From contig JALCCG010000379.1 of the NCBI GenBank assembly GCA_023212695.1, forward strand, positions 1-16,442: 16,442 bases of DNA. The letters are read 5' to 3'. The DNA comes from Sporisorium sorghi. Its lineage: Eukaryota; Basidiomycota; Ustilaginomycetes; Ustilaginales; Ustilaginaceae. Both the position numbers and the translations under genes were made by a program. Shown here piece by piece: positions 9,019 through 16,361 of the stretch; position 1 is the stretch's first letter; each line of letters opens with the position of its first letter. The notes beneath the pieces are model-generated. The model made no database searches. It was not told the origin of the DNA and saw only the letters and a program-made list of their open reading frames with translations.

Positions 9019-9471
9019 TTAGCTCGCCGCGTCTTTTTTCCTCTGCGCCGCTCATCCTCGGCACATTTCCGATGTGCAGGAGAACAGCTTGAATCGGCTC
9101 ATCCGCAGATGTTGCTATTAATTTGACAGTGAGAGGGAGGGCGCCATTCATCACACCGCATCGCAAAGGCAGTGGAGTCGTGCGCATCGCAAATGTTGCA
9201 GATGAAGCGGGGTTGTCCAGTGACAGAGCGAAGTCCAGAGTAACTTAAAGCCGAACCACCGATGAGGGGGAAGCGCAGAGCGACAAGCTAGCTTTCGCGT
9301 TTCGGCGGCTCCAACCCGAGTGGATCGGCAATTTCATTCACCAAATCGGGAAGATCGCCCTCTAGCCGCGCGAGACAGCTTCACACTGCAGACAAGCCAC
9401 AAATTTTGACTTTCCGAGAGTCTGTTGCGGCGGCGGCGCTCGAAAAAAAAAAGGGCGAAATGAGCGGCATC

Positions 9472-9508
9472 TTTTCCCTTTTCCCTTTTCCCTTTTTTTT
9501 TTTTTTTT
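9472..9508. repeat. Pyrimidine tract: CCCTTTT units running into T16
   Basis: Three short TTTTCCC-type units are followed by a run of 16 T (9493-9508). The whole stretch is pyrimidine on the plus strand. It lies about 310 bases upstream of the MAP2 start. Confidence 0.9.
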
Positions 9509-9769
9509 CGGAAACGACGTCGGCAGCGCTGCGTTTGGTCAACGTCACTTGGGAGCTGCAGCTCGACGAAAAGCTCAGTTTTCTCTCTTGTCACCAACCA
9601 ACCCCACCCGCCCAGCAGTTTTATCCTCATCTCATCTCATCAATCCTTGGTGCAGGACAAAACATCGGAACGTGCTCGACTGCTTTCTCGCTTTGAGCCT
9701 AGGTCTCGCACACTCGTTTCATCGGAAGGATCGACCCTCTCTGAATCCAGTCCACGGAACCCGTCATCT

Positions 9770-9796
<27 letters not shown>
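9770..9796 (+). repeat. CAG trinucleotide repeat, 9 units, in the MAP2 leader
   Basis: Perfect (CAG)9 followed by one CAA, ending 24 bases before the MAP2 ATG. It is in the MAP2 reading frame as Gln codons, but that open frame upstream has no ATG, so it is taken as untranslated. Confidence 0.9.
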
Positions 9797-9801
<5 letters not shown>

Positions 9802-9820
9802 CACCTCTCCATCCCTCAAA

Positions 9821-11233
9821 ATGACCGCCGCCACCACTGCCAACGGCAACGGCGCTGCTGCGGCTGTCGACAAGGTTGCCGACAAGCTTGCACAGACCAC
9901 ACTCCCCGCCTCGTCTAACGGCACCAACGGTCACTCGAACGGCCACACCAACGGCGACCACAACGACAACGAAGACGAGGGTGACGAGGGTGACGACGAT
10001 GACGACGATGACGACGAGGAGGAGGCTGATGCTGGTGCTGCCGCCGCCACTGGTGCTGCCAAGAAGAAGAAGAAGAACAAAAAGAAGAAGAAGAAGTCCA
10101 AGGCCAAGATGACGCAGACGGTCCCGCCTCGTGTCGGCCTCACCAAGATCTTCACCAACGGCAAGTTCCCCGTCGGAGAGATCCAGCAGTACGACACGTC
10201 CAAGTTCAGCGAGGAGAGGAAACGCGTTACGGACCAAGAGCTTCGCGAGCGAGAGAGACTCGTCCAGCAGGAGGAAGGTTTCGACTACAACATCATCCGT
10301 CGTGCCGCCGAGGTGCACAGGCAAGTGCGTCAATATGCCCAAAGCGCCATCAAGCCCGGCATGAGCATGATCGAGATTGCCGAGCTCGTCGAGGACGGTA
10401 CGCGTGCGCTTGTCGAGGCGGAGGGCTTCGAGTCCGGTATCGGTTTCCCCACCGGTGTCTCGATCAACGAGTGCGCTGCGCACTACACGCCCAACGCCGG
10501 CGACAAGCGTGTGCTCCAAGCCACCGACGTGCTCAAGGTGGACTTTGGCGTCCACGTCAAGGGCCGCATCGTCGATTCGGCGTTCACACTCAACTTCGAG
10601 CCCACCTGGGACCCTTTGCTGGCTGCCGTCAAAGCGGCCACCAACGCCGGAGTCAAGGAAGCCGGTATCGACGCGCGTCTGGGCGAGATCGGTGCGTCGA
10701 TCCAGGAGGTCATGGAGTCGCACGAATTCGAGGCCAACGGCAAGACGCACCAGGTGAAATGTGTTCAGAACCTCAACGGACACAGCATCGAGCGATACTC
10801 GATCCACGGCGGCAAGTCGGTGCCCATCGTCGCCATGCCTGACCTCGACGTCAAGATGGAGGAGGGCGAATACTACGCTATCGAGACGTTCGGCTCGACG
10901 GGTCGCGGATATGTTATTGATCAGGGCGAGTGCTCGCACTACGCACGCAAGAAGAACCTGCCCAAGTCGATCCCCATCCGCGTTCACTCGGCACACGGCC
11001 TGCTGCGCACCATCAACAAGCACTTTGACTCGCTCCCCTTCTGCAGACGATACCTCGACCGCGTGGGTGAGAAGAATTACTTGTTGGGTCTCAAGCATTT
11101 GGTGTCGCTGGGTGTGGTGCAGGACTACCCGCCGCTGTGCGATATCGCGGGCGCCATGACGGCGCAGTACGAACACACGATCTTGCTGCGTCCGACGTGC
11201 AAGGAGGTGGTTTCGCGCGGTACCGATTACTAA
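9821..11233 (+). CDS. MAP2: Methionine aminopeptidase 2
   Basis: This metalloenzyme removes the initiator Met from nascent proteins whose second residue is small. It is the family inhibited by fumagillin. All metal and catalytic residues are visible by alignment to the known family pattern: H221 (AAHYTPN), D241 (LKVDFGVH), D252 (IVDSAFT), H321 (LNGHSI), E355 (AIETFGS) and E451 (QYEHTILL). H221 corresponds to the histidine that fumagillin modifies. The N-terminus has the typical eukaryotic type 2 extension: an Asn/Gly/His-rich part, an acidic Asp/Glu run (about 51-70) and a polylysine run (about 81-95), thought to help ribosome association. Length 470 is normal. The ATG at 9821 (CAAAATGACC) is chosen because the open frame upstream lacks any ATG. 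No intron. It converges with the macro-domain gene, 140 bases away. Confidence 0.97.
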   Translation: MTAATTANGNGAAAAVDKVADKLAQTTLPASSNGTNGHSNGHTNGDHNDNEDEGDEGDDDDDDDDEEEADAGAAAATGAAKKKKKNKKKKKKSKAKMTQTVPPRVGLTKIFTNGKFPVGEIQQYDTSKFSEERKRVTDQELRERERLVQQEEGFDYNIIRRAAEVHRQVRQYAQSAIKPGMSMIEIAELVEDGTRALVEAEGFESGIGFPTGVSINECAAHYTPNAGDKRVLQATDVLKVDFGVHVKGRIVDSAFTLNFEPTWDPLLAAVKAATNAGVKEAGIDARLGEIGASIQEVMESHEFEANGKTHQVKCVQNLNGHSIERYSIHGGKSVPIVAMPDLDVKMEEGEYYAIETFGSTGRGYVIDQGECSHYARKKNLPKSIPIRVHSAHGLLRTINKHFDSLPFCRRYLDRVGEKNYLLGLKHLVSLGVVQDYPPLCDIAGAMTAQYEHTILLRPTCKEVVSRGTDY

Positions 11234-11373
11234 AAGGGGGCAGTCGTGTACTGCAATGACGCGGAAAAAAGATACTTTGTGGTTCTCGCTGTGCATCGTT
11301 CTCTTCTCTCACTCATTAGCAACGACGCTTTTGTTGTTTTTGTTCTTTGTAATTTGCGTAGGTGTGTCCAACA
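11234..11373. other. Convergent 3' ends of MAP2 and the macro-domain gene
   Basis: The spacer is only 140 bases when the macro gene is modelled with its intron, so the two 3' untranslated regions very likely overlap. The spacer carries T-rich sequence around 11330-11355. Confidence 0.5.
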
Positions 11374-12113
11374 TCAAGTCTCTGCATTCTTGTCGAAGAC
11401 GTCCTGTGGCGGAAACACGGTAGGAGCCAGTTCGAGGTACTTGTCGTAGTCTTTTTGAGAAAAGCAGCACAGCACGACTCGTTCGATCTGTTTGAGCGAA
11501 AGGGGAGCGATGGTTCAATACCCTCTACATTGTCGACGTTATCGTTCAAGCAGCGACTTACACTTTTCCCATTATCGTCCTTCTCGAGCCAGGCGCCGAT
11601 CTGGTCGAGCGCGGCGGTGGCAGCTTTGTCGAACGGGTATCCATACACACCCGTTGAGATGCTCGGAAACGCGACGCTCTTCCCACCTACACGCTTGAGC
11701 TCGTCCAGGCTCGTGCTGTACGCGCTCCTGAGCAGCTTCTCGCACTCTTCGTGTTTCGCTGCTTTGTACACGGGTCCGACGGTGTGAATCACGTGTTTTG
11801 CTGGCAGATTGTAGCCCGCGGTAGTCTTGGCGGCGCCCGTGTCGCAGCCTTGGAGCGTACGGCACTCGTCCAGCAGCCCCGGGCCGGCCGCGCGGTGGAT
11901 GGCGCCATCGACCCCTCCTCCACCGAGGAGGGTATTGTTCGCAGCGTTGACTATGGCGTCGACGGAGAGCGTGGTGATATCGCCGCGGTGGATCGAGAGG
12001 AGTGAGGCGAACGGGTAGATCGACGCTGCGAGCGAGGAGGAGGCGGGCGCGGCGATGGTTGATGAGGCGTAGAGCGACGCCAGCGTTGGGATCGCCGATA
12101 GTTTCATCACCAT
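11374..12113 (-). CDS. Macro-domain protein, MacroD-like ADP-ribose/O-acetyl-ADP-ribose hydrolase (two exons)
   Basis: Macro domains of this class bind ADP-ribose and hydrolyse O-acetyl-ADP-ribose or mono-ADP-ribose on proteins. Exons on the minus strand are 12113-11562 and 11487-11374, giving 221 residues. The 74-base intron begins GTAAGT and ends CTCAAACAG. Visible marks: GDIT (44-47), DAIVNAANN (52-60), [16 protein letters not shown] (62-77) and STGVYGYP (153-160), the last forming the phosphate loop. The splice joins NGKS to [20 protein letters not shown], which supplies the expected last strand and helix of the fold. The unspliced frame gives an unrelated tail of 81 residues. The first 43 residues are rich in Ala and Ser with no acidic residue, which might be a weak mitochondrial targeting signal, but this is uncertain. 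The start ATG at 12113 is the first; M3 is an alternative. Confidence 0.9.
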
Positions 12114-12435
12114 TGCGCCAGGACTAGTCTGTGTCAGCTTGCTGTTGAGTGCGTATCGAGAAGCTGCAGAGGAGATGGGGGATTGAGAAGAGCGCTGCTG
12201 ATGATGATGATGATGATGGCGTCGAAGAAGATGGTCAAAGCACGGCGGGAGGACGATGTGGAGGTTTTTTTTCCATCGGATGTCGACGGCGGCCGATCTG
12301 ACATCTTCCCGATGAGCGCCCCTCAGATCGGATCCGCCCTTTTAGAGCTTTTCGACCCTCTCTCGCTCCTTTGTTCTTCCCAACCACGCCACCATCACCA
12401 CCATCATCATCCTACATCTAGCCACATCGCCCAAC
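12114..12435. promoter_or_regulatory. Divergent promoter between the macro-domain gene and MGR2
   Basis: These 322 bases lie between two start codons facing away from each other. They contain a short TGA/ATG-type trinucleotide repeat (about 12199-12217), a T8 run near 12266 and a CAC/CAT-rich stretch (about 12388-12412). No protein is supported. A reading frame that runs from here through the MGR2 intron exists only because poly-C has no stop codons. Confidence 0.55.
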
Positions 12436-12510
12436 ATGCCGCCTCCGCCTCAAATGCAAGGGATCCCGGGCGCCGAGCCCACGGTCTTCCAGAAAAGTAC
12501 GTCCCTCCTT

Positions 12511-12546
<36 letters not shown>

Positions 12547-13064
12547 CCCCCTCCCCCCCCCCCCCCCTCCCCCTCCCCCCCCCCCCCCCTCCCCCCCTCC
12601 TCCAATCAACACGAAGGGCCCCCGGGCCCCGCCCCCCGGCTTTTCCAAAAAATACCTCCCCCCCTTCCCCCCCCCCCCCCCCCCTTTCCCCATCTGTGTC
12701 ACGCATCACACTCACACATCTTTCCCTTCACCTGACTCCATTCCGACCTGCAGTCAAGATGGGCGCGATGACAGGCACGCTGGTCGGGCTGACGATCGGC
12801 TTCATCGGTGGCGGTATCCAGATTCTCCGTGCAGGTCCCGGGCCGAGAGGCGCGCTGGGCACGCTGTCGCAGTTCATGCTGAGTTCGGCGGCGACGTTTG
12901 GGTTCTTCATGTCGATCGGTACGGTGTTGAGGACGGAGGGCGTGGAGGGGAACCCGTATTTGACGCCGGTACAGAGGGCGGTGGCGCTGAAGCAGCAGGA
13001 GGGGGTGTGGAGGGCGGCGCGGGAGGGTGGCGTTGAGGTTGAGGAGAAGAAGAGGCGCGTTTGA
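12436..13064 (+). CDS. MGR2: Mgr2/Romo1 family inner mitochondrial membrane protein (two exons)
   Basis: Mgr2 is a small subunit of the TIM23 import complex that gates lateral release of proteins into the inner membrane; Romo1 is its animal relative. Exons are 12436-12496 and 12754-13064, giving 123 residues. The donor is GTACGT, the acceptor CTGCAG, and a CTGAC branch-like site lies at 12732-12736. The splice turns FQK into FQKIKMGAMTGTLVGL, matching the family start KMG..MG. Two hydrophobic, glycine-rich segments follow: about residues 26-43 (TLVGLTIGFIGGGIQIL) and 57-75 (LSQFMLSSAATFGFFMSIG). SSAATFGFFMSIGTVLRT is the family hallmark. The tail is charged and ends EEKKRRV. Length is close to yeast Mgr2. 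The 257-base intron is almost entirely C and T and has an odd internal structure (see findings). No presequence is expected for this family. Confidence 0.9.
12497..12753 (+). repeat. Poly-C intron of MGR2 with a degenerate internal repeat
   Basis: The intron holds a run of 32 C (12512-12543), further C runs broken by single T to 12600, and another C run near 12667-12684. The only complex sequence inside (about 12603-12660) resembles the last ~45 bases of exon 1 plus the splice donor. Both resemblance and base bias are discussed in the findings. The intron is the most likely place in the window for a wrong consensus. Confidence 0.85.
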
Positions 13065-13345
13065 AGGAGAGCAGGGAGGAAGGAGCGGAAGGAGAGGGAG
13101 GAGGAGAAGAGAAGGCAGGGGGGGGGGGGCTGCCTGTCGCCGTGTACACTACTCAAAACCTAAGCTTGTTCGCACAAGAGAAGCGGAATCATCACCTTCA
13201 CGTGCTACCCACACAGCTCAGCATGACTGACCCGCTCGACGAACGCTCGAACAGCGTCGACAGCTTACGACTTGAATCAAGAAAAGAGCGGTGTTGAAGA
13301 ACCGTGTAGCCTCATCATCTACGAGACAGTCTGAAATTCTACCAA
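13065..13345. other. Convergent 3' ends of MGR2 and the scramblase gene
   Basis: A 281-base spacer lies between converging stop codons. Its first ~65 bases are almost pure purine on the plus strand and end in a run of 12 G (13118-13129). Nothing else is recognised. Confidence 0.5.
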
Positions 13346-15091
13346 TCAGTCATCACCGCCAAAGAACCCGCCCCAACCACCACCACCTCCACCGTCGTCG
13401 CCGCCACCACCACCCCAGCCGCCCCAGAAACTCTCATCCTGCTGCTGTGTATCCTGCGCGCCAGCCCACGGATCGCTCTCGCCCGCACCCCACACGTCTC
13501 CCTCGCCTCCCTGTTGCTGTTGCTGGTCAGCGGTCCACCACGGGCTCTCGTCCTGCTGCTGCTGCGAGGGGAAGGGCGTCGAGTCCTGCCCGTACTCAGG
13601 GTTCGATGGTGGTTGCCCCAGCCGCCCGTCCTCGGTCATGCCCGAGTCAGACGCGCCGTAGGGGTAGTCCATCCCGCTGCCGATGGCGCCGCCCGCAACG
13701 CCCGTCCCAAATCCTCCGTCTGCTCCACCCGTATTAGCGGGCACGTTGTCCTGCGGCCCACCACCTCGGGGCGTCTCAGCGGCCTCTCCGCCTCCACCAC
13801 CACCCATACCACCCATGTAGAACCAGGGGAACATGCCGCCTCCGCCGTGCATACCTTCGGAGTGCCGGCTGAAGTAGTCAAAGTCAATACTGACCGCAGT
13901 CGCGAGCGCAACAGCCCTCTCGTCGAGCGTCAGCGGCCGCGTGCCGTGGCTCTCGACCAGCTCCATGCCTTCCGCAATGCCCGTCGACTTGGCTTGAGAT
14001 CCACCAGCTGCGGAGGGTGCAGCCAGCCGAGCATCTGTCATCGCCGTCTCACCAACCGAGTCGAACCGCAGCACGTACTGCCCCGTATCCGTGAAAATCT
14101 CGCGTCCAAAGCCGCGAAAGTTGCGGTCGATGGCGCCGACCAGCTTGCTCTCCGCGTCCTGCATCAGGAACGTCCAGCTGAGAAATCCCGCGTCGATCTG
14201 CGCAAACTGGACGAAGCTGTCCCCCTCGCCCTCGTCGCTGCGCCGGAGGAACAGCTCGTAGCGCCGCTTATACAGATGCCAGCGCTGCTGCACCTCGCCG
14301 ATCATCTCGAGATCCGAATCCTGCGGCGCGCCATACCCGACGGGATAGTCCGAGCGCACCGCATAGATGTGCGCGGTCGAGTTGATCCACGTAAACGGCC
14401 GGCGAATCATGAGCACCGGTTTGCCAGCGGCGTCCATCACCGTGGCGCGGAAGGGACGGTGCGTGCGCAGAATCTGCCGCTGCAGCGCGCCGCCCAGCAA
14501 GCCCTGTTCTTCTTCGGCGAGGTAGCCGACGAGCTCGCCGGAGGGAGCGTGGATCGAGTACTTGTTGGCCTGCTCGAAGCCGAGGAAGATGTTCATCATC
14601 TCGATCTCGCGTGTGACGACGAGCGCGGATTGAGAGAGCAGCCGCGTGGCGCCTTCGAAGTGCGAGGAAGAGGCTTGGAGTACGTCGCGTGGCTCATGTG
14701 GGACGACGGCTGGGACGTGCACTGAGGGGTCTGTTGTGGTGAGTGCTGACTGCGGCTGTGGAGGTTGGCTGTTGGAGGTTTGAGGGGGTTCTTCTGAGGT
14801 CGTGGGATGCGATGTTGCTGCTGGCGGCTGACGCGGGGTGTGGTCGGCAGCGTGGTGTGTAGCTGTCAGTCTGCTCGGACGACGATGGTCTCGTGAGACG
14901 GTGAAGCGAGAGCCTCTTCCCATCCTTCCTGACTCCACTGGAGGGCTTGTAGATATCGACCGCATAGACAAAGCCGTGGGAGGGAGTCGTGTCGCCCATC
15001 CTGCTGTCGACCCGGACGCTGTCGCAGAGATGCGTCTTGCGGATGCGAGGCGCCGCTCCGCAACACCGGCCAGTGCTCTGGCGCCCGCCAT
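13346..15091 (-). CDS. AIM25: Mitochondrial-type phospholipid scramblase (Aim25-like) with Gly/Gln/Trp-rich tail
   Basis: Proteins of the scramblase family (Pfam Scramblase) are membrane-associated. The yeast member Aim25 is mitochondrial; the fungal biochemical activity is not well settled. The N-terminus looks like a presequence: MAGARALAGVAERRLASARR is rich in Arg and Ala with few acids, and RSISTSP at 44-50 resembles a fungal processing region. Residues 55-145 are low-complexity. The scramblase domain spans about 150-410, with NIFLGFEQANKYSI (167-180), a strand-rich core including FTWINSTAHIYAVRS (233-247), DRNFRGFGREIFTDTGQYVLRFD (322-344) and the terminal hydrophobic helix with AVALATAVSIDFDYFSRH (393-410). 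The last ~170 residues are low-complexity Gly, Gln, Asp and Trp. Length 581 is long for the family because of both tails. Start ATG at 15091; M43 is a less likely alternative. COA3 lies upstream on the same strand. Confidence 0.88.
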   Translation of the reverse strand: MAGARALAGVAERRLASARRISATASGSTAGWATRLPPTALSMRSISTSPPVESGRMGRGSRFTVSRDHRRPSRLTATHHAADHTPRQPPAATSHPTTSEEPPQTSNSQPPQPQSALTTTDPSVHVPAVVPHEPRDVLQASSSHFEGATRLLSQSALVVTREIEMMNIFLGFEQANKYSIHAPSGELVGYLAEEEQGLLGGALQRQILRTHRPFRATVMDAAGKPVLMIRRPFTWINSTAHIYAVRSDYPVGYGAPQDSDLEMIGEVQQRWHLYKRRYELFLRRSDEGEGDSFVQFAQIDAGFLSWTFLMQDAESKLVGAIDRNFRGFGREIFTDTGQYVLRFDSVGETAMTDARLAAPSAAGGSQAKSTGIAEGMELVESHGTRPLTLDERAVALATAVSIDFDYFSRHSEGMHGGGGMFPWFYMGGMGGGGGGEAAETPRGGGPQDNVPANTGGADGGFGTGVAGGAIGSGMDYPYGASDSGMTEDGRLGQPPSNPEYGQDSTPFPSQQQQDESPWWTADQQQQQGGEGDVWGAGESDPWAGAQDTQQQDESFWGGWGGGGGDDGGGGGGWGGFFGGDD

Positions 15092-15630
15092 TTTGTGAGG
15101 GTCAAGGCAATACTGTTTGCTTTGCCAAGGTTGGAAATGTCCAGCGATGGCAGTAGTGCTGGTGGTGAAGACAAAGGAAGGGTGTCACGAAGCTCATCGA
15201 GACTCAGCATAAGTGGAGGTTCGCAGCCGATTTTATTTTATTTTATTTTATTTTATTTTTTTTTCGGAACACGGCTGTGTGTAAAGCTTTTCAGAGAGCA
15301 TCTTGTTCTCAGATTGAGCTGCAAGAAGGCCATTTGTCGACACCATAAGATGCGATCAGAGAATGTTTCCGGCACAGATTCTATACAGCCGTGTTCTGAT
15401 ACACACCGCCGTAGTGCTGTCTCGCGATCTCAGGTGCAGAGAGCGAGCCACGGGCAAGGCAGACGACGCGTTCATTCTACCCTCCTCTGAAAAGTGGTCA
15501 GTCGTCGAATCAGATCATTGATCATTACACCGTTCAACACATGTTACACAGCCGAAGCATGCAAAAAGCCATGTGAAGGTGGTGATATAGAGATTGATAC
15601 TGAGAAGCTTTACATTCGAGCACGGTTGAA
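15092..15630. promoter_or_regulatory. Spacer between COA3 and the scramblase gene; scramblase promoter
   Basis: Both flanking genes are on the minus strand, so these 539 bases hold the 3' end of COA3 and the promoter and leader of the scramblase gene. A TTTTA microsatellite lies inside. I see no coding region or RNA gene. Confidence 0.55.
15231..15264. repeat. TTTTA pentanucleotide repeat, 5 units, plus T run
   Basis: (TTTTA)5 at 15231-15255 runs into nine more T. It lies about 140-175 bases upstream of the scramblase start codon and is the AT-rich landmark of that promoter. Confidence 0.93.
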
Positions 15631-16118
15631 TCATACTTTGTGCTTGTGGTCGGACTCGGTGGTGACAGGCGTCGACTCGGTCGCAGAAGGTGCCCTGATC
15701 TCGGCCAGATCCGAGAAGTCGTCTTGCTTGACCTGATGTGCCGAGTGTAAGTAGACGATAAAAGATGGATCAAATGAGTCAGATACGAGCTGAGTTGATC
15801 GAAATGCCGTGATGTGAGAAGAACACCCACCTTCGAGATCGAGTAAAAGTAGACGCTGGTGGCGAAACCCATGATCAAGGAACCAGTGAGCATGTTTCGC
15901 ACGCGGTAGGGCTTTCGTGCACGCTTGAGACCTTCAGAGATGCCGTATCCTCCCGGGTGGTACGTTGCGTGTGTGGAACGAGGGGGTACGGTAGAACGAG
16001 TCGCCGAGCCGTAGGAAGCTTGCGATCCGTTGCCAGCCTGGGTCGAGTTGTGTCTTGATGTGAGCGGGGCACGAGACACAGAGCCAGACGCTGCCTTGAG
16101 AGTCGAGAATGCCAGCAT
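15631..16118 (-). CDS. COA3: Cytochrome c oxidase assembly factor Coa3 (two exons)
   Basis: Coa3 is a small inner-membrane protein that binds newly made Cox1 and, in yeast, couples Cox1 translation to oxidase assembly. Exons on the minus strand are 16118-15831 and 15732-15631, giving 129 residues. The 98-base intron begins GTGGGT and ends CATCAG. Visible marks: an Arg/Ser/Thr-rich N-terminus without acids (MLAFSTLKAASGSVSRAPLT), suited to mitochondrial targeting; YHPGGYGISEGLKRARKPYRVRN (53-75); one transmembrane segment at about 76-93 (MLTGSLIMGFATSVYFYS); then ISKVKQDDFSDL, the family signature. The splice falls exactly within it (ISK / VKQDD), which strongly supports the model. Length exceeds yeast Coa3 (about 85) because of the N-terminal part. 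The ATG at 16118 has the context AACCATGCTG; the upstream in-frame extension has no ATG. Confidence 0.9.
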
Positions 16119-16321
16119 GGTTGAACGTGCAAGTATCCGAAAAGAAGGTGCGAGTGTGTGGTAGTGATCAAGAGGCAAAAGTGGGCGAAGCACCGAAGAA
16201 CCAAAAGCTGTCTAAGCAACAATTCGACTTGCTCTTCCGAGTTCCGAGCTTGCTACAAATCTAACAAATGCAAAATTCGGCCAGAGCAGCGCAGCAACGC
16301 GTGACGCGCAGATGAAACGTC

Positions 16322-16361
<40 letters not shown>

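Larger units (their letters stand above)
8492..9820. promoter_or_regulatory. Large divergent promoter region between ADE4 and MAP2
   Basis: This is the longest gene-free stretch of the window, 1329 bases between two start codons facing away from each other. No frame in it resembles a protein, and I see no tRNA. It contains an A13 run (8689-8701), a GA microsatellite, an AAT microsatellite, a CCCTTTT-type pyrimidine repeat running into T16, and a CAG repeat next to the MAP2 start. No ATG lies within about 150 bases upstream of the ADE4 start on its strand, so no upstream ORF is expected there. A TTGGTGCAG at 9647-9655 resembles a 3' splice site and could end a leader intron of MAP2, which is speculative. 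Confidence 0.55.

Noticed and set aside
9647..9820. N-terminal extension of MAP2 including a poly-Gln run
   Set aside because: The frame opens at TTG and has no ATG before 9821. The ATG at 9821 has a good context and gives the normal family length.
9764..11296. A 510-codon open frame antisense to the whole of MAP2
   Set aside because: It is a mirror of GC-rich codon use on the plus strand (few codons whose complement is a stop). Its protein is a Val/Leu/Asp shadow with no family resemblance, while MAP2 has every catalytic residue.
12183..13064. A single 293-codon proline-rich frame covering the MGR2 region
   Set aside because: It exists because C/T tracts contain no stop codons. It reads exon 1 in the wrong frame and translates the intron; the two-exon model restores the Mgr2/Romo1 family start.
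15200..15235. A GGTTCGCAGCC string resembling a tRNA T-loop
   Set aside because: The conserved A after GGTTCG is missing and no cloverleaf stems could be built around it.
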